This document shows positions 51,641 through 60,862 of a DNA stretch of 64,000 bases, one piece after another. The position numbers were made by a program, and so were the translations under genes. The stretch's first letter is position 1, and every line of letters starts with the position of its first letter. The DNA is from Halobacterium jilantaiense (GTDB lineage: Archaea > Halobacteriota > Halobacteria > Halobacteriales > Halobacteriaceae), in NCBI RefSeq assembly GCF_900110535.1, contig NZ_FOJA01000001.1, forward strand, positions 186,001-250,000. Reading direction: 5' to 3'. The notes under the pieces are model-generated. The model worked only from the letters and a program-made list of their open reading frames with translations, made no database searches and was not told the DNA's origin.

Positions 51641-53470
51641 ATGGCACGACTCACACACCGCCTCGCGAAGCTCGCGCTCGCCGCCGCCCTGGTCGCGTTC
51701 ACCGCCGGCGTCTGGGCCGCCCACCGAGCGCCCACGACCGGCTACGAACTGTCACTCTACGCCGCCACCCCGGACGCCACCTGGGTCGGCGTCGGCACCG
51801 CGCTCGTCGTCGGCGGTGCCGTCGCGCTCACCGCACCCCGGGACGGACGGCTCCACGACGCCGGCCTCGTCGCCGTCGGCGCGGCCGGCCTCACCGTGTT
51901 CGCGCTCCCCGTCCTCCGGGGGTACGCGTACTACGGCGGCGGCGACTCCCTGACGCACCTCGGCTGGGCGTCCGAACTCGCGGACGGCAGCCTCGCCGTC
52001 ACCGAACTGCTCTACCCGGGCGTCCACACCACCAGCGTGTTCGTCGCCGAGGCGGCCGGCGTCGGCCTGCCGCGAGCCATCATGTACGTCGTGCTCGTCG
52101 CCGTCCCGCTGGTGTACCTCCTGTTCGTCCCGCTGACCGTCCAGGTGCTGGGCGGCGGCCGCCGCGCGCTCGCCGCCGGTCTCCTCGCCGCCGCGCTGTT
52201 CGTCCCCGTCAACAACGTCAGCGTCCACCCAGTCGCGCACCCGACCAGTCAGGCCATCATGCTGTCGGCGTTCGTGCTCTACCTCCTGCTCTCGTACGTC
52301 TCGGGGCCGAGCGCCACCAGCACCACCGCCAGCCCCGCGCCCTCCGGGTCGCGGTCGCGGTTCGACGGCGTCTCCGGGCTCGGCGTGCTGCTCGCTGCCG
52401 CGGGGGTCGCCGTCGTGCTCGTCCACCCCCAGCAGGCGGTGAACCTCGCGCTCGTGTTCGTCGCCGTCGCCGCGCTCCGCGCGGTCCTCCGGCGGTGGAC
52501 GGACGGCCCGGCCACCCGCCACCGCGGCATCTACGCGCAGACCGGCGTGCTCGTCGTCGCGCTCGCCGCGTGGGCACCGCGCTTCGAGCGCGTCGGCGGC
52601 GCGACGGAGGCGACGTTCGGCAGCCTGCTGGCGAGCGGTGCCACCGCCGGCGAGGTCGTCTCCCAGCGCTCCACGTCGCTCACCGAGGTCGGCGGCAGCA
52701 TCGGCGAGCTGTTCGTGAAGCTGTTCCTGCCGGCGACGGTGCTGTCCGCGCTCGCCGCAGGGCTGGTCGCGTTCGTCGCGTACCGGCGGCTGCGCAGCGA
52801 CGACGACACGCTCGCCGGCTACGTCGTCGCCGGCATGGTCCCGCTGGCGGGCGCGTTCCTCGTGATGTTCGCGGCCGACATCGGCGACCAGTACTTCCGG
52901 TATCTGGGCTTCCTGATGGTGCCCGTGACCGTCCTCGGGGCCGCCGCGGCCGCCCGGCTCGCGGACGGACTCGACGCCCAGTCCGGGCGGCGGGTCGGCA
53001 CCGTCGTCGCCGTCGTCCTGCTGGTCGGTCTGGTGCCCGTGGGCGTGCTCGCCGTCCACCCGTCGCCGTACATGTATCAGGCGAACAGCCAGGTGGCGGA
53101 CACCGAGTTCAACGGCTACAGCAACACGTTCGACGCCCGTGAGGAGAACGTCCCGTTCGCGGGCGTCCGCGGCGGGCCGCGGCGGTTCGTCGACTACCAC
53201 TACGGCACCGAGTACACGGACGAACAGCTCGAATTCCCGGGTGACCGCACCGGCATCCCCGAGGGGGTGTTCGCGGCCGGGAACTACACGTCGGCGTACG
53301 AGGCCGACCGCTACCTCACCGTCACCCGGGGCGCGTACCTCCGCGAGGTCGTGATGTGGCGGAGCTTCAGGTACCCCCAGTCCGGGTTCGCGGCGCTCGA
53401 CGCCACGCCCGGCGTGAACCGGGTGCGCGCGAACGGCGGCTTCACGCTCTACCGGGTCGACGCCGAATGA
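51641..53470 (+). CDS. GT-C-like polytopic membrane protein
   Basis: This protein is 609 aa from the ATG at 51641 (MARLTHRLAKLALAAALVAF). About twelve membrane helices occupy residues 8-490, then a 120-residue outward-facing domain follows. After the third helix YYGGGDSLTHLGWASEL resembles the Asp-containing first external loop of GT-C transferases (ArnT/PMT-like). This would suit a polyprenyl-phosphate-sugar-dependent glycosyltransferase or a polymerase. No specific family could be fixed. It overlaps the flippase gene by 4 nt. Confidence 0.72.
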   Translation: MARLTHRLAKLALAAALVAFTAGVWAAHRAPTTGYELSLYAATPDATWVGVGTALVVGGAVALTAPRDGRLHDAGLVAVGAAGLTVFALPVLRGYAYYGGGDSLTHLGWASELADGSLAVTELLYPGVHTTSVFVAEAAGVGLPRAIMYVVLVAVPLVYLLFVPLTVQVLGGGRRALAAGLLAAALFVPVNNVSVHPVAHPTSQAIMLSAFVLYLLLSYVSGPSATSTTASPAPSGSRSRFDGVSGLGVLLAAAGVAVVLVHPQQAVNLALVFVAVAALRAVLRRWTDGPATRHRGIYAQTGVLVVALAAWAPRFERVGGATEATFGSLLASGATAGEVVSQRSTSLTEVGGSIGELFVKLFLPATVLSALAAGLVAFVAYRRLRSDDDTLAGYVVAGMVPLAGAFLVMFAADIGDQYFRYLGFLMVPVTVLGAAAAARLADGLDAQSGRRVGTVVAVVLLVGLVPVGVLAVHPSPYMYQANSQVADTEFNGYSNTFDAREENVPFAGVRGGPRRFVDYHYGTEYTDEQLEFPGDRTGIPEGVFAAGNYTSAYEADRYLTVTRGAYLREVVMWRSFRYPQSGFAALDATPGVNRVRANGGFTLYRVDAE

Positions 53471-54936
53471 CGCTCGCAGACCGCCTCGCCAGCGGCACGA
53501 AGGCCGTCTTCGGCGGGAACCTGATCGGGATGCTCGCGCAGGGCGGGCTGGTGCTCGTGCTCACGCGGGTGTTCATGACGCCCGACGAGTACGGCGAACT
53601 GAACGTCGCGCTGTCCGCGTTCGGCGTCGTGGTCATCCTCGCGACGCTCGGCCTCCCGAAGTCCGCGGCGCGCTACGTCACCGAGTTCGCGGAACGGGAC
53701 CCCGGACAGGTCCCCCACGTCCTCCGGCTGTCAGTCGGCTATCTCGCCGCGCTCGTCGCCGTCGTCGCGGGCACCACGCTGCTGTTCGGCGGCCCCGTCG
53801 CGCGGCTCGTCGGCACGCCGTCGCTCGTGCCGTTCGTCGGCCTCGGTGCCGCCTGGGTCGCCGCCCGCGCGTTCACGTCGTACTTCGGCGCGCTGTTCCA
53901 GGGGTTCAATCGCGTCCAGTACAGCGCGACTCTGCGCGTCGTCACCCGGGCCGGACAGTTCGTGTTCGTCGTCGCGTTCGTCGCCCTCGGGTTTGGCGTG
54001 CTGGGCGCGTTCGCCGGCTACGTCGCCGGCCTGCTCGTCGCGGCCGGCGTCGGCGGCTTCGTCGCGTACACGAAGTTCTACACCGACTACGAGGCGGCCA
54101 CCGAGCCGGTGGCGGGACTCTCCCGTCGGCTCCTGGAGTACAGCGTCCCGCTGACGGCGACCCGGGGCGCGAACGTCCTCGACAAGAAAGTGGACACGCT
54201 GCTCGTCGGCGCAATCACGGGGCTGTCGGGCGCGGGGTTCTACACCGTCGCCAAGCAGGTGTCGAACTTCGCGTCGATGCCCGCGGCCTCCTTCGGCTTC
54301 ACGCTCTCCCCGGCGCTCGGCGAGCAGGCCAACCGGGAGAACGGCGAGCGCGCCGCCCGCCTCTACGAGCAGTCCCTCTCGTACGTCCTGCTGGCGTACA
54401 TCCCGGCGTCGGTCGGCCTCGTGCTCGTCGCCGAGCCGATGGTTCGGTACGTCTTCGGCACCGACTACATCGGCGCGGTCCCCGTGGTTCAAGTGTTCGC
54501 CGGGTTCGTGCTCGTGAACGCCGTCAACAAGATCACGACCGACGCCCTCGACTACCTCGGCCGGGCCCGCGCTCGCGCGGTCGTGAAGGCCGCGACCGCA
54601 GTCGCGAACCTCCTGTTGAACCTCGTGCTCATCCCCGTCTACGGCGCGACCGGGGCCGCCGCCGCGACCGTCGCGACCTACACGACGTACACGCTCGCGA
54701 ACGTCTACATCATCCACAGTGAACTCGGCGTCCACCTCCGGCGCGTCGGCCGCCGCGTCGGCGTGGCGTGTCTGGTCTCCGTCGGGATGGCGTCCGCGGT
54801 CGTGCTCGCGCTCCCGTACGTCTCCGGCGTCGTCACCCTGCTCGCCACCGTCGGGCTGGGTGCCGGCATCTGGGCCGTGCTGGCGGTCGCCAGCGGCGCG
54901 GTCGACCCGGACGCGGTCCGCCGGTTCGTGGCGTAG
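53467..54936 (+). CDS. Wzx-type oligosaccharide flippase
   Basis: This protein is 489 aa from the ATG at 53467 (overlap 4 nt). About fourteen helices and the MATE/MVF-like sequence style (FGGNLIGMLAQGGLVLVLTRVFMTPDEYGELNVALS, and later KKVDTLLVGAITGLSGAGFYTVAKQ) identify a polysaccharide biosynthesis (RfbX/Wzx) family member. It should flip lipid-linked oligosaccharides to the cell exterior. Coupling to the GT-C-like gene suggests the two act at the membrane together. Confidence 0.9.
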   Translation: MTLADRLASGTKAVFGGNLIGMLAQGGLVLVLTRVFMTPDEYGELNVALSAFGVVVILATLGLPKSAARYVTEFAERDPGQVPHVLRLSVGYLAALVAVVAGTTLLFGGPVARLVGTPSLVPFVGLGAAWVAARAFTSYFGALFQGFNRVQYSATLRVVTRAGQFVFVVAFVALGFGVLGAFAGYVAGLLVAAGVGGFVAYTKFYTDYEAATEPVAGLSRRLLEYSVPLTATRGANVLDKKVDTLLVGAITGLSGAGFYTVAKQVSNFASMPAASFGFTLSPALGEQANRENGERAARLYEQSLSYVLLAYIPASVGLVLVAEPMVRYVFGTDYIGAVPVVQVFAGFVLVNAVNKITTDALDYLGRARARAVVKAATAVANLLLNLVLIPVYGATGAAAATVATYTTYTLANVYIIHSELGVHLRRVGRRVGVACLVSVGMASAVVLALPYVSGVVTLLATVGLGAGIWAVLAVASGAVDPDAVRRFVA

Positions 54937-54943
54937 CCGGGCC

Positions 54944-54951
54944 ATAACAAT
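54944..54951 (+). promoter_or_regulatory. ATAACAAT promoter motif, copy 6
   Basis: ATAACAAT, preceded by CC, ends 25 nt before the ATG at 54977. Confidence 0.55.
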
Positions 54952-54976
54952 TCCCGCGCTGACCGTCGCACCGGCC

Positions 54977-55936
54977 ATGCCAGGCACGCCACACCAGCGG
55001 GTCGACGCGGGCGACCTCCGGAACCAGACGGTCCTCGTCACCGGGGGCGCGGGCTTCGTCGGCGGCCACCTCGCCGACGCGCTCGTCGACGACAACGACG
55101 TGCGCGTCCTCGACGACTTCTCGAACGGCCGGCGCGAGACTATCCCCGAGGGAGCCGCCGTAATCGAGGGCGACGTCCGGGACGCCGACACCGTCCGGGC
55201 GGCCGTCGACGGCGTCGACGTGGTCTTCCACCAGGCCGGCCTCGTCTCGGTCCCGGCTTCCGTCGAGGACCCGCGAGCGAGCCAGTCCGCGAACGTCACC
55301 GGGACGCTGCACGTCCTCGAAGCCGCCCGCGAGGCCGACGCCCGCGTCGTGGTCGCGTCCAGCGTCGCCGTCTACGGCGACCCGGTCGACACCCCCATCT
55401 CGGAGGACGACCCGAAGCGACCGCTGTCCCCGTACGGCGTCGACAAGCTCGCCATCGACCACTACACGCGGCGCTACCACGACCTCTACGGCCTCGACAC
55501 CGTCGCGCTCCGGTACTTCAACGTCTACGGCCCCGGTCAGCAGGCCGGCGACTACAGCGGCGTCGTCTCCACGTTCCTCGAACAGGCGGGCTGCGGGCAG
55601 CCGCTGACTGTCCACGGCAGCGGTGCTCAGACCCGGGACTTCGTCCACGTCTCGGACGTCGTCCGGGCCAACGTCGCCGCCGCCACTACAGAGAACGTCG
55701 GCCGGGCGTACAACGTCGGCACCGGCGACAGCATCCAGATCCGGGAGCTCGCCGAACTCGTCCGGTCGGTCACCGGCGCGGACGTCGACGTCGTCCACAC
55801 CGAGGCCCGGGACGGCGACATCGCGCGCAGCGAGGCCGACGCCGCCCGGGCGCGCCGCGACCTCGACTGGGCGTCGACGGTGCGGCTAGCCGACGGCCTG
55901 CGCGGGCTCGCGGAGACCGCTGCCCGCGTGCAGTAG
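54977..55936 (+). CDS. NAD-dependent nucleotide-sugar epimerase/dehydratase
   Basis: This protein is 319 aa from the ATG at 54977. An extended SDR with NAD motif TGGAGFVGGHLADAL near residue 22, SSVAVYGDP (catalytic Ser/Thr region), YGVDKLA (Tyr-x3-Lys) and LRYFNVYGPGQQ. The pattern fits UDP-glucose/GlcNAc 4-epimerases of the WbpP type. It would supply a galacto-configured UDP-sugar to the glycan pathway. Confidence 0.88.
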   Translation: MPGTPHQRVDAGDLRNQTVLVTGGAGFVGGHLADALVDDNDVRVLDDFSNGRRETIPEGAAVIEGDVRDADTVRAAVDGVDVVFHQAGLVSVPASVEDPRASQSANVTGTLHVLEAAREADARVVVASSVAVYGDPVDTPISEDDPKRPLSPYGVDKLAIDHYTRRYHDLYGLDTVALRYFNVYGPGQQAGDYSGVVSTFLEQAGCGQPLTVHGSGAQTRDFVHVSDVVRANVAAATTENVGRAYNVGTGDSIQIRELAELVRSVTGADVDVVHTEARDGDIARSEADAARARRDLDWASTVRLADGLRGLAETAARVQ

Positions 55937-55994
55937 GCCGAGTCACGGCGTTTGGCTGTGGCTACTGATAGCCGCCCGGTTCGTCTGCCGTGGT

Positions 55995-57176
55995 ATGGAA
56001 CGCCCCCGCAACCGGGCGCTGGTGCCGGCCGGCAACGACGCCTCGGCGTACACCTGCGTGCGGTCGCTCGCGAAGCACGGCGTCGGCTCCGTCGTCGCGT
56101 CCGAGAAGTCGAACCCGCCGGCCGCGGCCTCGAAGTACTGCGACGAGTTCGCGGCCCTGCCCGACCCCCGGGCCGACCTGCTCGCGTACCGCGACGCGCT
56201 ACTGGACCTCGCGGCTCGCGAGGACGTGCAGACCGTGATTCCCATCCGCTGCGAGGACGGCTACGTCCTCTCGAAGTACCGCGACGCCTTCGAGGCCCAC
56301 GTCTCGCTCGTGGTGCCGCCGACGGACGCCCTCGCCAGCGTCCACGACCGCCTCGCACTCGCCGACGCCGCAGAGGCGGCCGGCGTCCCGGTCCCCGAGA
56401 CCCGGCTGCTCTCCGAGGCGGACGACTGGGCCGACGCCCGCATCGTGAAGTCGCGGTACAACGTCCTCACCGACGCCTACGTCGACGACTTCGGCGAGCG
56501 CGACGTGGACGTGGTGAAAGCCCTCCACCACGTCGAGGCCGGCGAGCGCATCGACGCCGACGCGGTCCGCGCGGAGATGCATCACGACCCCATCGTGCAG
56601 TCGTTCGTGGAGCGCGACGGCGAGTACATGGTGGCGGCGCTCTGCGAGGACGGCGAGGTCGTCTCGTCCTTCCAGCACCACCAGCTCCGCGGGAACTCCT
56701 ACACGGGCGGCGGCGGCGTCTACCGGCGCTCGATGTACGACCCCGACCTCGAATCGGTGGCCGTCGACCTCCTCGAAGAACTGGAGTTCCACGGGCTCGC
56801 CTGCATCGAGTACATGCAGGAGGCCGGCACCGGCGACTACGTCCTCACCGAAATCAACCCCCGGATGTGGCAGTCGCTGCCGTCGACCGTTCACGCGGGC
56901 GCGGACTTCCCGTGGTACTACTGGCTCGCCGCCGCCGGCCGCACCGACGACGTCGTCGACGACTACGAGATGGGCGTCGGCACGCACTACCTGCACGGCG
57001 AGGTCGGGCACCTCGCGAGCGTTCTCACGGACGACTCGCCGAACGTCGTCCGACCGTCGCTTTCCGGGACGGCGTGGACCATCGCCGCGTCGATGGTCAC
57101 CGAACCCCACTTCGACTACCTCAAGCGCGACGACCCCGGGCCGTTCCTCGCCGGCCTGCGAACCGTGGTCTCCTGA
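55995..57176 (+). CDS. ATP-grasp ligase (carboxylate-amine ligase type)
   Basis: This 393-aa protein has a pre-ATP-grasp domain (NRALVPAGNDASAYTCVRSLAKHG; CEDGYVLSKYRDAFEAH) and an ATP-grasp core with ADARIVKSRYNVLTD, FVERDGEYMVAALCEDGEVV and the metal-binding ACIEYMQEAGTGDYVLTEINPRMW. It is like the carbamoyl-phosphate-synthase-like enzymes found in glycan and cofactor clusters. It should activate a carboxylate as acyl phosphate and join it to an amine. Uronic acid carboxylates made by the upstream operon are a plausible substrate. No ATAACAAT motif is present before it. Confidence 0.83.
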   Translation: MERPRNRALVPAGNDASAYTCVRSLAKHGVGSVVASEKSNPPAAASKYCDEFAALPDPRADLLAYRDALLDLAAREDVQTVIPIRCEDGYVLSKYRDAFEAHVSLVVPPTDALASVHDRLALADAAEAAGVPVPETRLLSEADDWADARIVKSRYNVLTDAYVDDFGERDVDVVKALHHVEAGERIDADAVRAEMHHDPIVQSFVERDGEYMVAALCEDGEVVSSFQHHQLRGNSYTGGGGVYRRSMYDPDLESVAVDLLEELEFHGLACIEYMQEAGTGDYVLTEINPRMWQSLPSTVHAGADFPWYYWLAAAGRTDDVVDDYEMGVGTHYLHGEVGHLASVLTDDSPNVVRPSLSGTAWTIAASMVTEPHFDYLKRDDPGPFLAGLRTVVS

Positions 57177-57218
57177 CTGGGCGTCCACGTTCCGGTACGC
57201 TCGCGCAGCCCGCGCGAC

Positions 57219-58832
57219 CTACTCGATGTAGCCGAGGCCGCGCAAGCGGTCCTCCACGTCGCTCACGTCACCGTCCGTCGTCTCGCCGCCGCTCGCGTCG
57301 TAGTCGAGGTCGACACTCGCCACGTCCCGGCTGGCGGGCGCGGCGTCCGGGTCGAACGCCTCGGACAGCACGCGGCCGTCGACGTGGTCGGGGACCGGTT
57401 CGCCGATGGCGTGCAGGACGGTCGGTGCCACGTCCACGACGGTGGCGTCCTCGGTTCGCGCGCCGGACTGGACGCCCGGCCCCCAGGCGAAGAACACGCC
57501 CTCGGGCCGGTGGCCGGCGGCCTTCGTCTCGGCCTCGTGGAAGGTCTCGTCGGTCAGCATCGTCAACACCTCGTAGCCGTCGCGGCCCGACAGCACGAGG
57601 TCGGGCGCGTCCTCGTCCCGCGGGAAGACGTCGTCACCGTCGGCCACGTCGAAGACGCGGTCGCCAGTCTCCGGGCCCGTGACCCCCTCGAAGAGGTCGA
57701 CGAGCTCGGCTTTCACGGTCGCGCGCTCGGCCGGGGCGACGACGCCGTCCTCGAAGCGCCCGGTGTCGTTCACGTAGACGTTGCCCGCGCCGTGGACGAA
57801 CGCCGTCGTGTTCGCGTGGTCGACGTCGTAGAGGCTGTGTTCGCCCGGCACCTGCATCGCCGCCACGTCCACGAACCCCTGTGGGACGTAGTCCACGATG
57901 GCCTGCTCGCTGATGCCGACCCGGTTCAGTTTCGAGAGGACGCTGTCCTTGTCGATGCCGAGGTTCGCGAGCACGCCGCGCATTCCGGACTGCTCGCGCC
58001 GGGAGAGGTAGCCCGCCCGCTCCAGCACGGTCGCCGCGGAGACGACCGTCTCGTTCGGCCCGAAGCCGTGGTCCGAGACGACCGTCAGCATCGCGTTCCG
58101 CTCCTCGGCGTAGTCCATCACCTCCCCGACGATGTCGTCGAAGCGCTCGTACCACGCCAGCAACACCGCCTCGTTCCAGACGAGGTGCTGGAGGCGGTCG
58201 GGTGCCGTGTACACGAAGAAGAACAGCGACCAGTCCGACCGGGCTTCGAGTTTCTCCCGGAGCGCGTTCCGCGCCGCCAGGAGGTCGTCGAGGTCGTCCT
58301 GGAACGCGCCCTCGCGGTCGGCGTACTCGCCCCAGTCCAGGCCGATTTCGTAGTCCGGAAGCTCGTCGTCGACCGTCTCGCCCAGCGAGGACGGGTGGGT
58401 GAACCCCTCGTCGCGGCGCGGCGTCATCATCCCCGCGACGAGTTCGCCGTCGACCGCTGTCGCGGGGTACGTCATCGGGACGTTCGCGGTGACGGACGGC
58501 GAGACCAGCTCCCAGAGCGCCGGCCGGGAGACGTCCCCGCTCGTGTTCATGCGGTGCGTGTAGTCGGGCCCGAGGCGCTGGAAGCCGTAGACGCCGTGCT
58601 GGTCCGGCCACGTCCCCGTCGCGATGGAGGGCCACGCGAGGGCGGTGTGCGCGGGCGTCGTGCTCTCGAGGACGCCGCTGGCACCCTCGTCGAACAGCCG
58701 CGCGAAGTTCGGGAGGTGGCCGTCCTCGACCCAGTCTCGCAGGAGTCCCCAGGGGACGCCGTCGAGCCCGAGGACGAACGCGCGGTCGGGCTGCCCGGAC
58801 GGCGCTGCTCGGTCGCTGTCGGTGTCGCTCAT
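57219..58832 (-). CDS. Alkaline phosphatase superfamily phosphodiesterase
   Basis: This 537-aa protein has FVLGLDGVPWGLLRDWVEDG with the first metal Asp and TPAHTALAWPSIATGTWPDQHGVYGFQ around the nucleophile. LTVVSDHGFGPNET carries the Asp-His pair and a further His occurs in the C-terminal third (PGVQSG region). It is a full-length type I phosphodiesterase/nucleotide pyrophosphatase-like enzyme and the paralogue of the product of 37452-39056, where that Asp is lost. No signal peptide is visible. A role in handling phosphorylated glycan, lipid or sugar donors is inferred from position. Confidence 0.82.
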   Translation of the reverse strand: MSDTDSDRAAPSGQPDRAFVLGLDGVPWGLLRDWVEDGHLPNFARLFDEGASGVLESTTPAHTALAWPSIATGTWPDQHGVYGFQRLGPDYTHRMNTSGDVSRPALWELVSPSVTANVPMTYPATAVDGELVAGMMTPRRDEGFTHPSSLGETVDDELPDYEIGLDWGEYADREGAFQDDLDDLLAARNALREKLEARSDWSLFFFVYTAPDRLQHLVWNEAVLLAWYERFDDIVGEVMDYAEERNAMLTVVSDHGFGPNETVVSAATVLERAGYLSRREQSGMRGVLANLGIDKDSVLSKLNRVGISEQAIVDYVPQGFVDVAAMQVPGEHSLYDVDHANTTAFVHGAGNVYVNDTGRFEDGVVAPAERATVKAELVDLFEGVTGPETGDRVFDVADGDDVFPRDEDAPDLVLSGRDGYEVLTMLTDETFHEAETKAAGHRPEGVFFAWGPGVQSGARTEDATVVDVAPTVLHAIGEPVPDHVDGRVLSEAFDPDAAPASRDVASVDLDYDASGGETTDGDVSDVEDRLRGLGYIE

Positions 58833-58858
58833 CGTCGGGCCAGACTCGGCGATGGGGC

Positions 58859-58866
58859 TTCGTTAC
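58859..58866 (-). promoter_or_regulatory. Weak ATAACAAT-like motif, copy 7
   Basis: GTAACGAA on the minus strand matches five of eight bases and ends 26 nt before the ATG at 58832. It is included because the spacing agrees with the other copies. Confidence 0.3.
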
Positions 58867-59681
58867 CCGCCGCCTGTGCCGGACCCGTCCCCGGCTCCGT
58901 CCGGCAGGTCCGGGTGGTCCGAGTCGGCGTCGACGGCCTCCCCCCGGGCGACCGCGTCCCGGGTGGCCTGCCAGTCGGCGTGCCGTCGCAACACCCGGAC
59001 CGGAACCGAGTCCAGACCCAGCAGCTTCGCGATCGAGAGCCGGTTCCGGCCGTCCGCGAACAGCACCGCGCCGTCCCGGCCGACGTGGACGGCGACCTCG
59101 CGTTTGCGGCGCTCCGTCGGCAGCCGCGACGGCTCGCCGAGTGTGCCGCCGCCGTCGCCAGCGAGCGCCGCCTGCGAGCGGAAGCCGTCGCTGGCGATGG
59201 CCTCGTAGAGGTCGTCGAGGCGCTCGCAGCGCGCGTCGAACTCCGCGCGAGTGGAACAGCCCCACCGGACGCGCCCCGAGTCGAGTTCGTCCAGAATCCG
59301 GTCGTAGAAGGCCGTGTCCCGCCACGGGACGCCGTCCTCGAAGTGCGCCCGGTAGGCTCGGTAGACGTCGGTGTCGTCGAACCGCTCGTCGACGCGGTCC
59401 CAGTCACCGTCCTCGACCACGCCCGCGGCCCGGTACATCGGCCGGTCCCGACCCACCATCCCCTGCACGTCGGCGGGGTCAACGTGAACAAGGCGGTACG
59501 GGTCGGGCGGCGCGTCGTACCGCAGCCGGTTCCGCAGGCGCGTGGCGGCGACGTAGGCGCGAGCGTAGCGGTCGCGGGCGACCAGCAGCCAGCGTTCGGC
59601 CGCCGGCGTGGTCGCTGCGAGCCGGCGACCAGCCCCGGTGACCAGCGCATCGACCGTCCGCTGGACCGACCCGAGCGCCAT
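58863..59681 (-). CDS. ParB-like fold protein of unknown function
   Basis: This 272-aa protein has an N-terminal helical part (about 1-60) with an Arg-rich segment. Its C-terminal third carries a ParB/sulfiredoxin-like fold: REVAVHVGRDGAVLFADGRNRLSIAKLLGLDSVPVRVL, where DGRNRL is the usual DGxHR-type nucleotide-binding motif. It follows the oxidoreductase gene by 3 nt. In a glycan cluster a DNA-partition role is unlikely; the fold also serves in CTPases and kinases acting on small substrates. The function is not established. Confidence 0.65.
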   Translation of the reverse strand: MALGSVQRTVDALVTGAGRRLAATTPAAERWLLVARDRYARAYVAATRLRNRLRYDAPPDPYRLVHVDPADVQGMVGRDRPMYRAAGVVEDGDWDRVDERFDDTDVYRAYRAHFEDGVPWRDTAFYDRILDELDSGRVRWGCSTRAEFDARCERLDDLYEAIASDGFRSQAALAGDGGGTLGEPSRLPTERRKREVAVHVGRDGAVLFADGRNRLSIAKLLGLDSVPVRVLRRHADWQATRDAVARGEAVDADSDHPDLPDGAGDGSGTGGG

Positions 59682-59684
59682 CGG

Positions 59685-60800
59685 TCAGTCGTCGTCGGCG
59701 GCCGCGCCGACGTTCTCCTCGACCGCGCCCGCGTCCCGGTCGGCCGCGGAGCGCACCGCGGCCATCAACTGGACCATCCAGCGGGACTCCTCTAGGGGCA
59801 CCGGCATCTCGCCGTCGCCCAGCAGGGCGCGGGCCTCCGTGTCGGTCTGGTAGTAGTGGGGGTTCAGGAGGCGCTTGGACTCCCAGGTGTCGTCGCGCTT
59901 GCGGCGCAACACGGCGCGGGCGTTCTGGACCGTGCCGGCCACCCGGTCGACGGCCTGGTCGACGTTGTTCAGGGCGCGGGCCGCCGCCGACGCCTTGTAG
60001 TCCCGGTCGTGCTCGATGAGGGTCTGGGAGATGAGGTCCACGGTCAGGGACTTCTCCGAGCCGTGAATCAGCACCATGCGCACCGGCTGCGTGTCTCCGA
60101 GGACCTGCACCGAACACAGCACGTCCTCGTCGGTCACGAACTGGAGCTGGGTGGCGTCGTACGAGAAGTCCCGCTCGTAGTCGTCCTGGAGGGCGGTCAT
60201 CGCCTGGATGTCGCCCTCGCCGCGCGGGTAGCCCGCCGCCCGCAGCGCGAGGTAGAACGGGTGCGGGAGCCCCTCCTCGAACTCGCCGCCCGCCAGCTCG
60301 AAGTTCCACGGACCGCGGTTCGGGTCGTCCGGCCGGCTGGACGCCGTGTACACCACGTCGACGCCCCGAACCTCGCCGAGTTCGCCGGCGCGTTTCTGCG
60401 CCATCGCCGCCCGCATCACCGGCACGAAGTTGTGGTTGTGGACCTCCGTGACGGGGACGCCGTGGCGCTCGCTGTGGGCGGCCAGCTCCTCGAACTCCGC
60501 GACGGTCTCCGTAATCGGCTTCTCTATCTGGACCGGGACGCCCGCCTCGATGGCGAGTTTCGCGATTGCGAGGTGGCTCTGGACGGGCGTGCAGACGTGC
60601 AGCCAGTCGAGGTCGGCCTCGTCGAGCAGCGTCTCGGTGTCGTAGTAGGCGTCGACGTCCCAGTCGGCCGCGATGTCGTCGGCCGTCTCCTCGTCGAGGT
60701 CGCAGATGGCGACAAGGTCAGTCCGGGGGTTGTCGTCGAGCGCAGCGAGGTGTTTCCCCGAGACCGTACCGCCACCGGCGACAGCAGTTCGCAGTGTCAT
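59685..60800 (-). CDS. Gfo/Idh/MocA oxidoreductase (second copy)
   Basis: This protein is 371 aa from the ATG at 60800 (MTLRTAVAGGGTVSGKHLAAL). An NAD-binding N-terminal domain with DLVAICDLDEETADDIAADW is followed by VQIEKPITETVAEFEEL (catalytic Lys) and a C-terminal sheet domain (ATQLQFVTDEDVLCSVQVLG). A glycan or nucleotide-sugar substrate is inferred from context. It is not a close copy of the WbpB-like gene product at 44448. Translation from an ATG 22 codons upstream would cross the promoter motif and is unlikely. Confidence 0.85.
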   Translation of the reverse strand: MTLRTAVAGGGTVSGKHLAALDDNPRTDLVAICDLDEETADDIAADWDVDAYYDTETLLDEADLDWLHVCTPVQSHLAIAKLAIEAGVPVQIEKPITETVAEFEELAAHSERHGVPVTEVHNHNFVPVMRAAMAQKRAGELGEVRGVDVVYTASSRPDDPNRGPWNFELAGGEFEEGLPHPFYLALRAAGYPRGEGDIQAMTALQDDYERDFSYDATQLQFVTDEDVLCSVQVLGDTQPVRMVLIHGSEKSLTVDLISQTLIEHDRDYKASAAARALNNVDQAVDRVAGTVQNARAVLRRKRDDTWESKRLLNPHYYQTDTEARALLGDGEMPVPLEESRWMVQLMAAVRSAADRDAGAVEENVGAAADDD

Positions 60801-60825
60801 CGTCGGATGCACCCGGCGTCGAGGC

Positions 60826-60833
60826 ATTGTTAT
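60826..60833 (-). promoter_or_regulatory. ATAACAAT promoter motif, copy 8
   Basis: ATAACAAT on the minus strand (preceded by CT) ends 25 nt before the ATG at 60800. Confidence 0.55.
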
Positions 60834-60862
60834 AGAGCCGCTATCCGGCGGCCGGACGGGGC

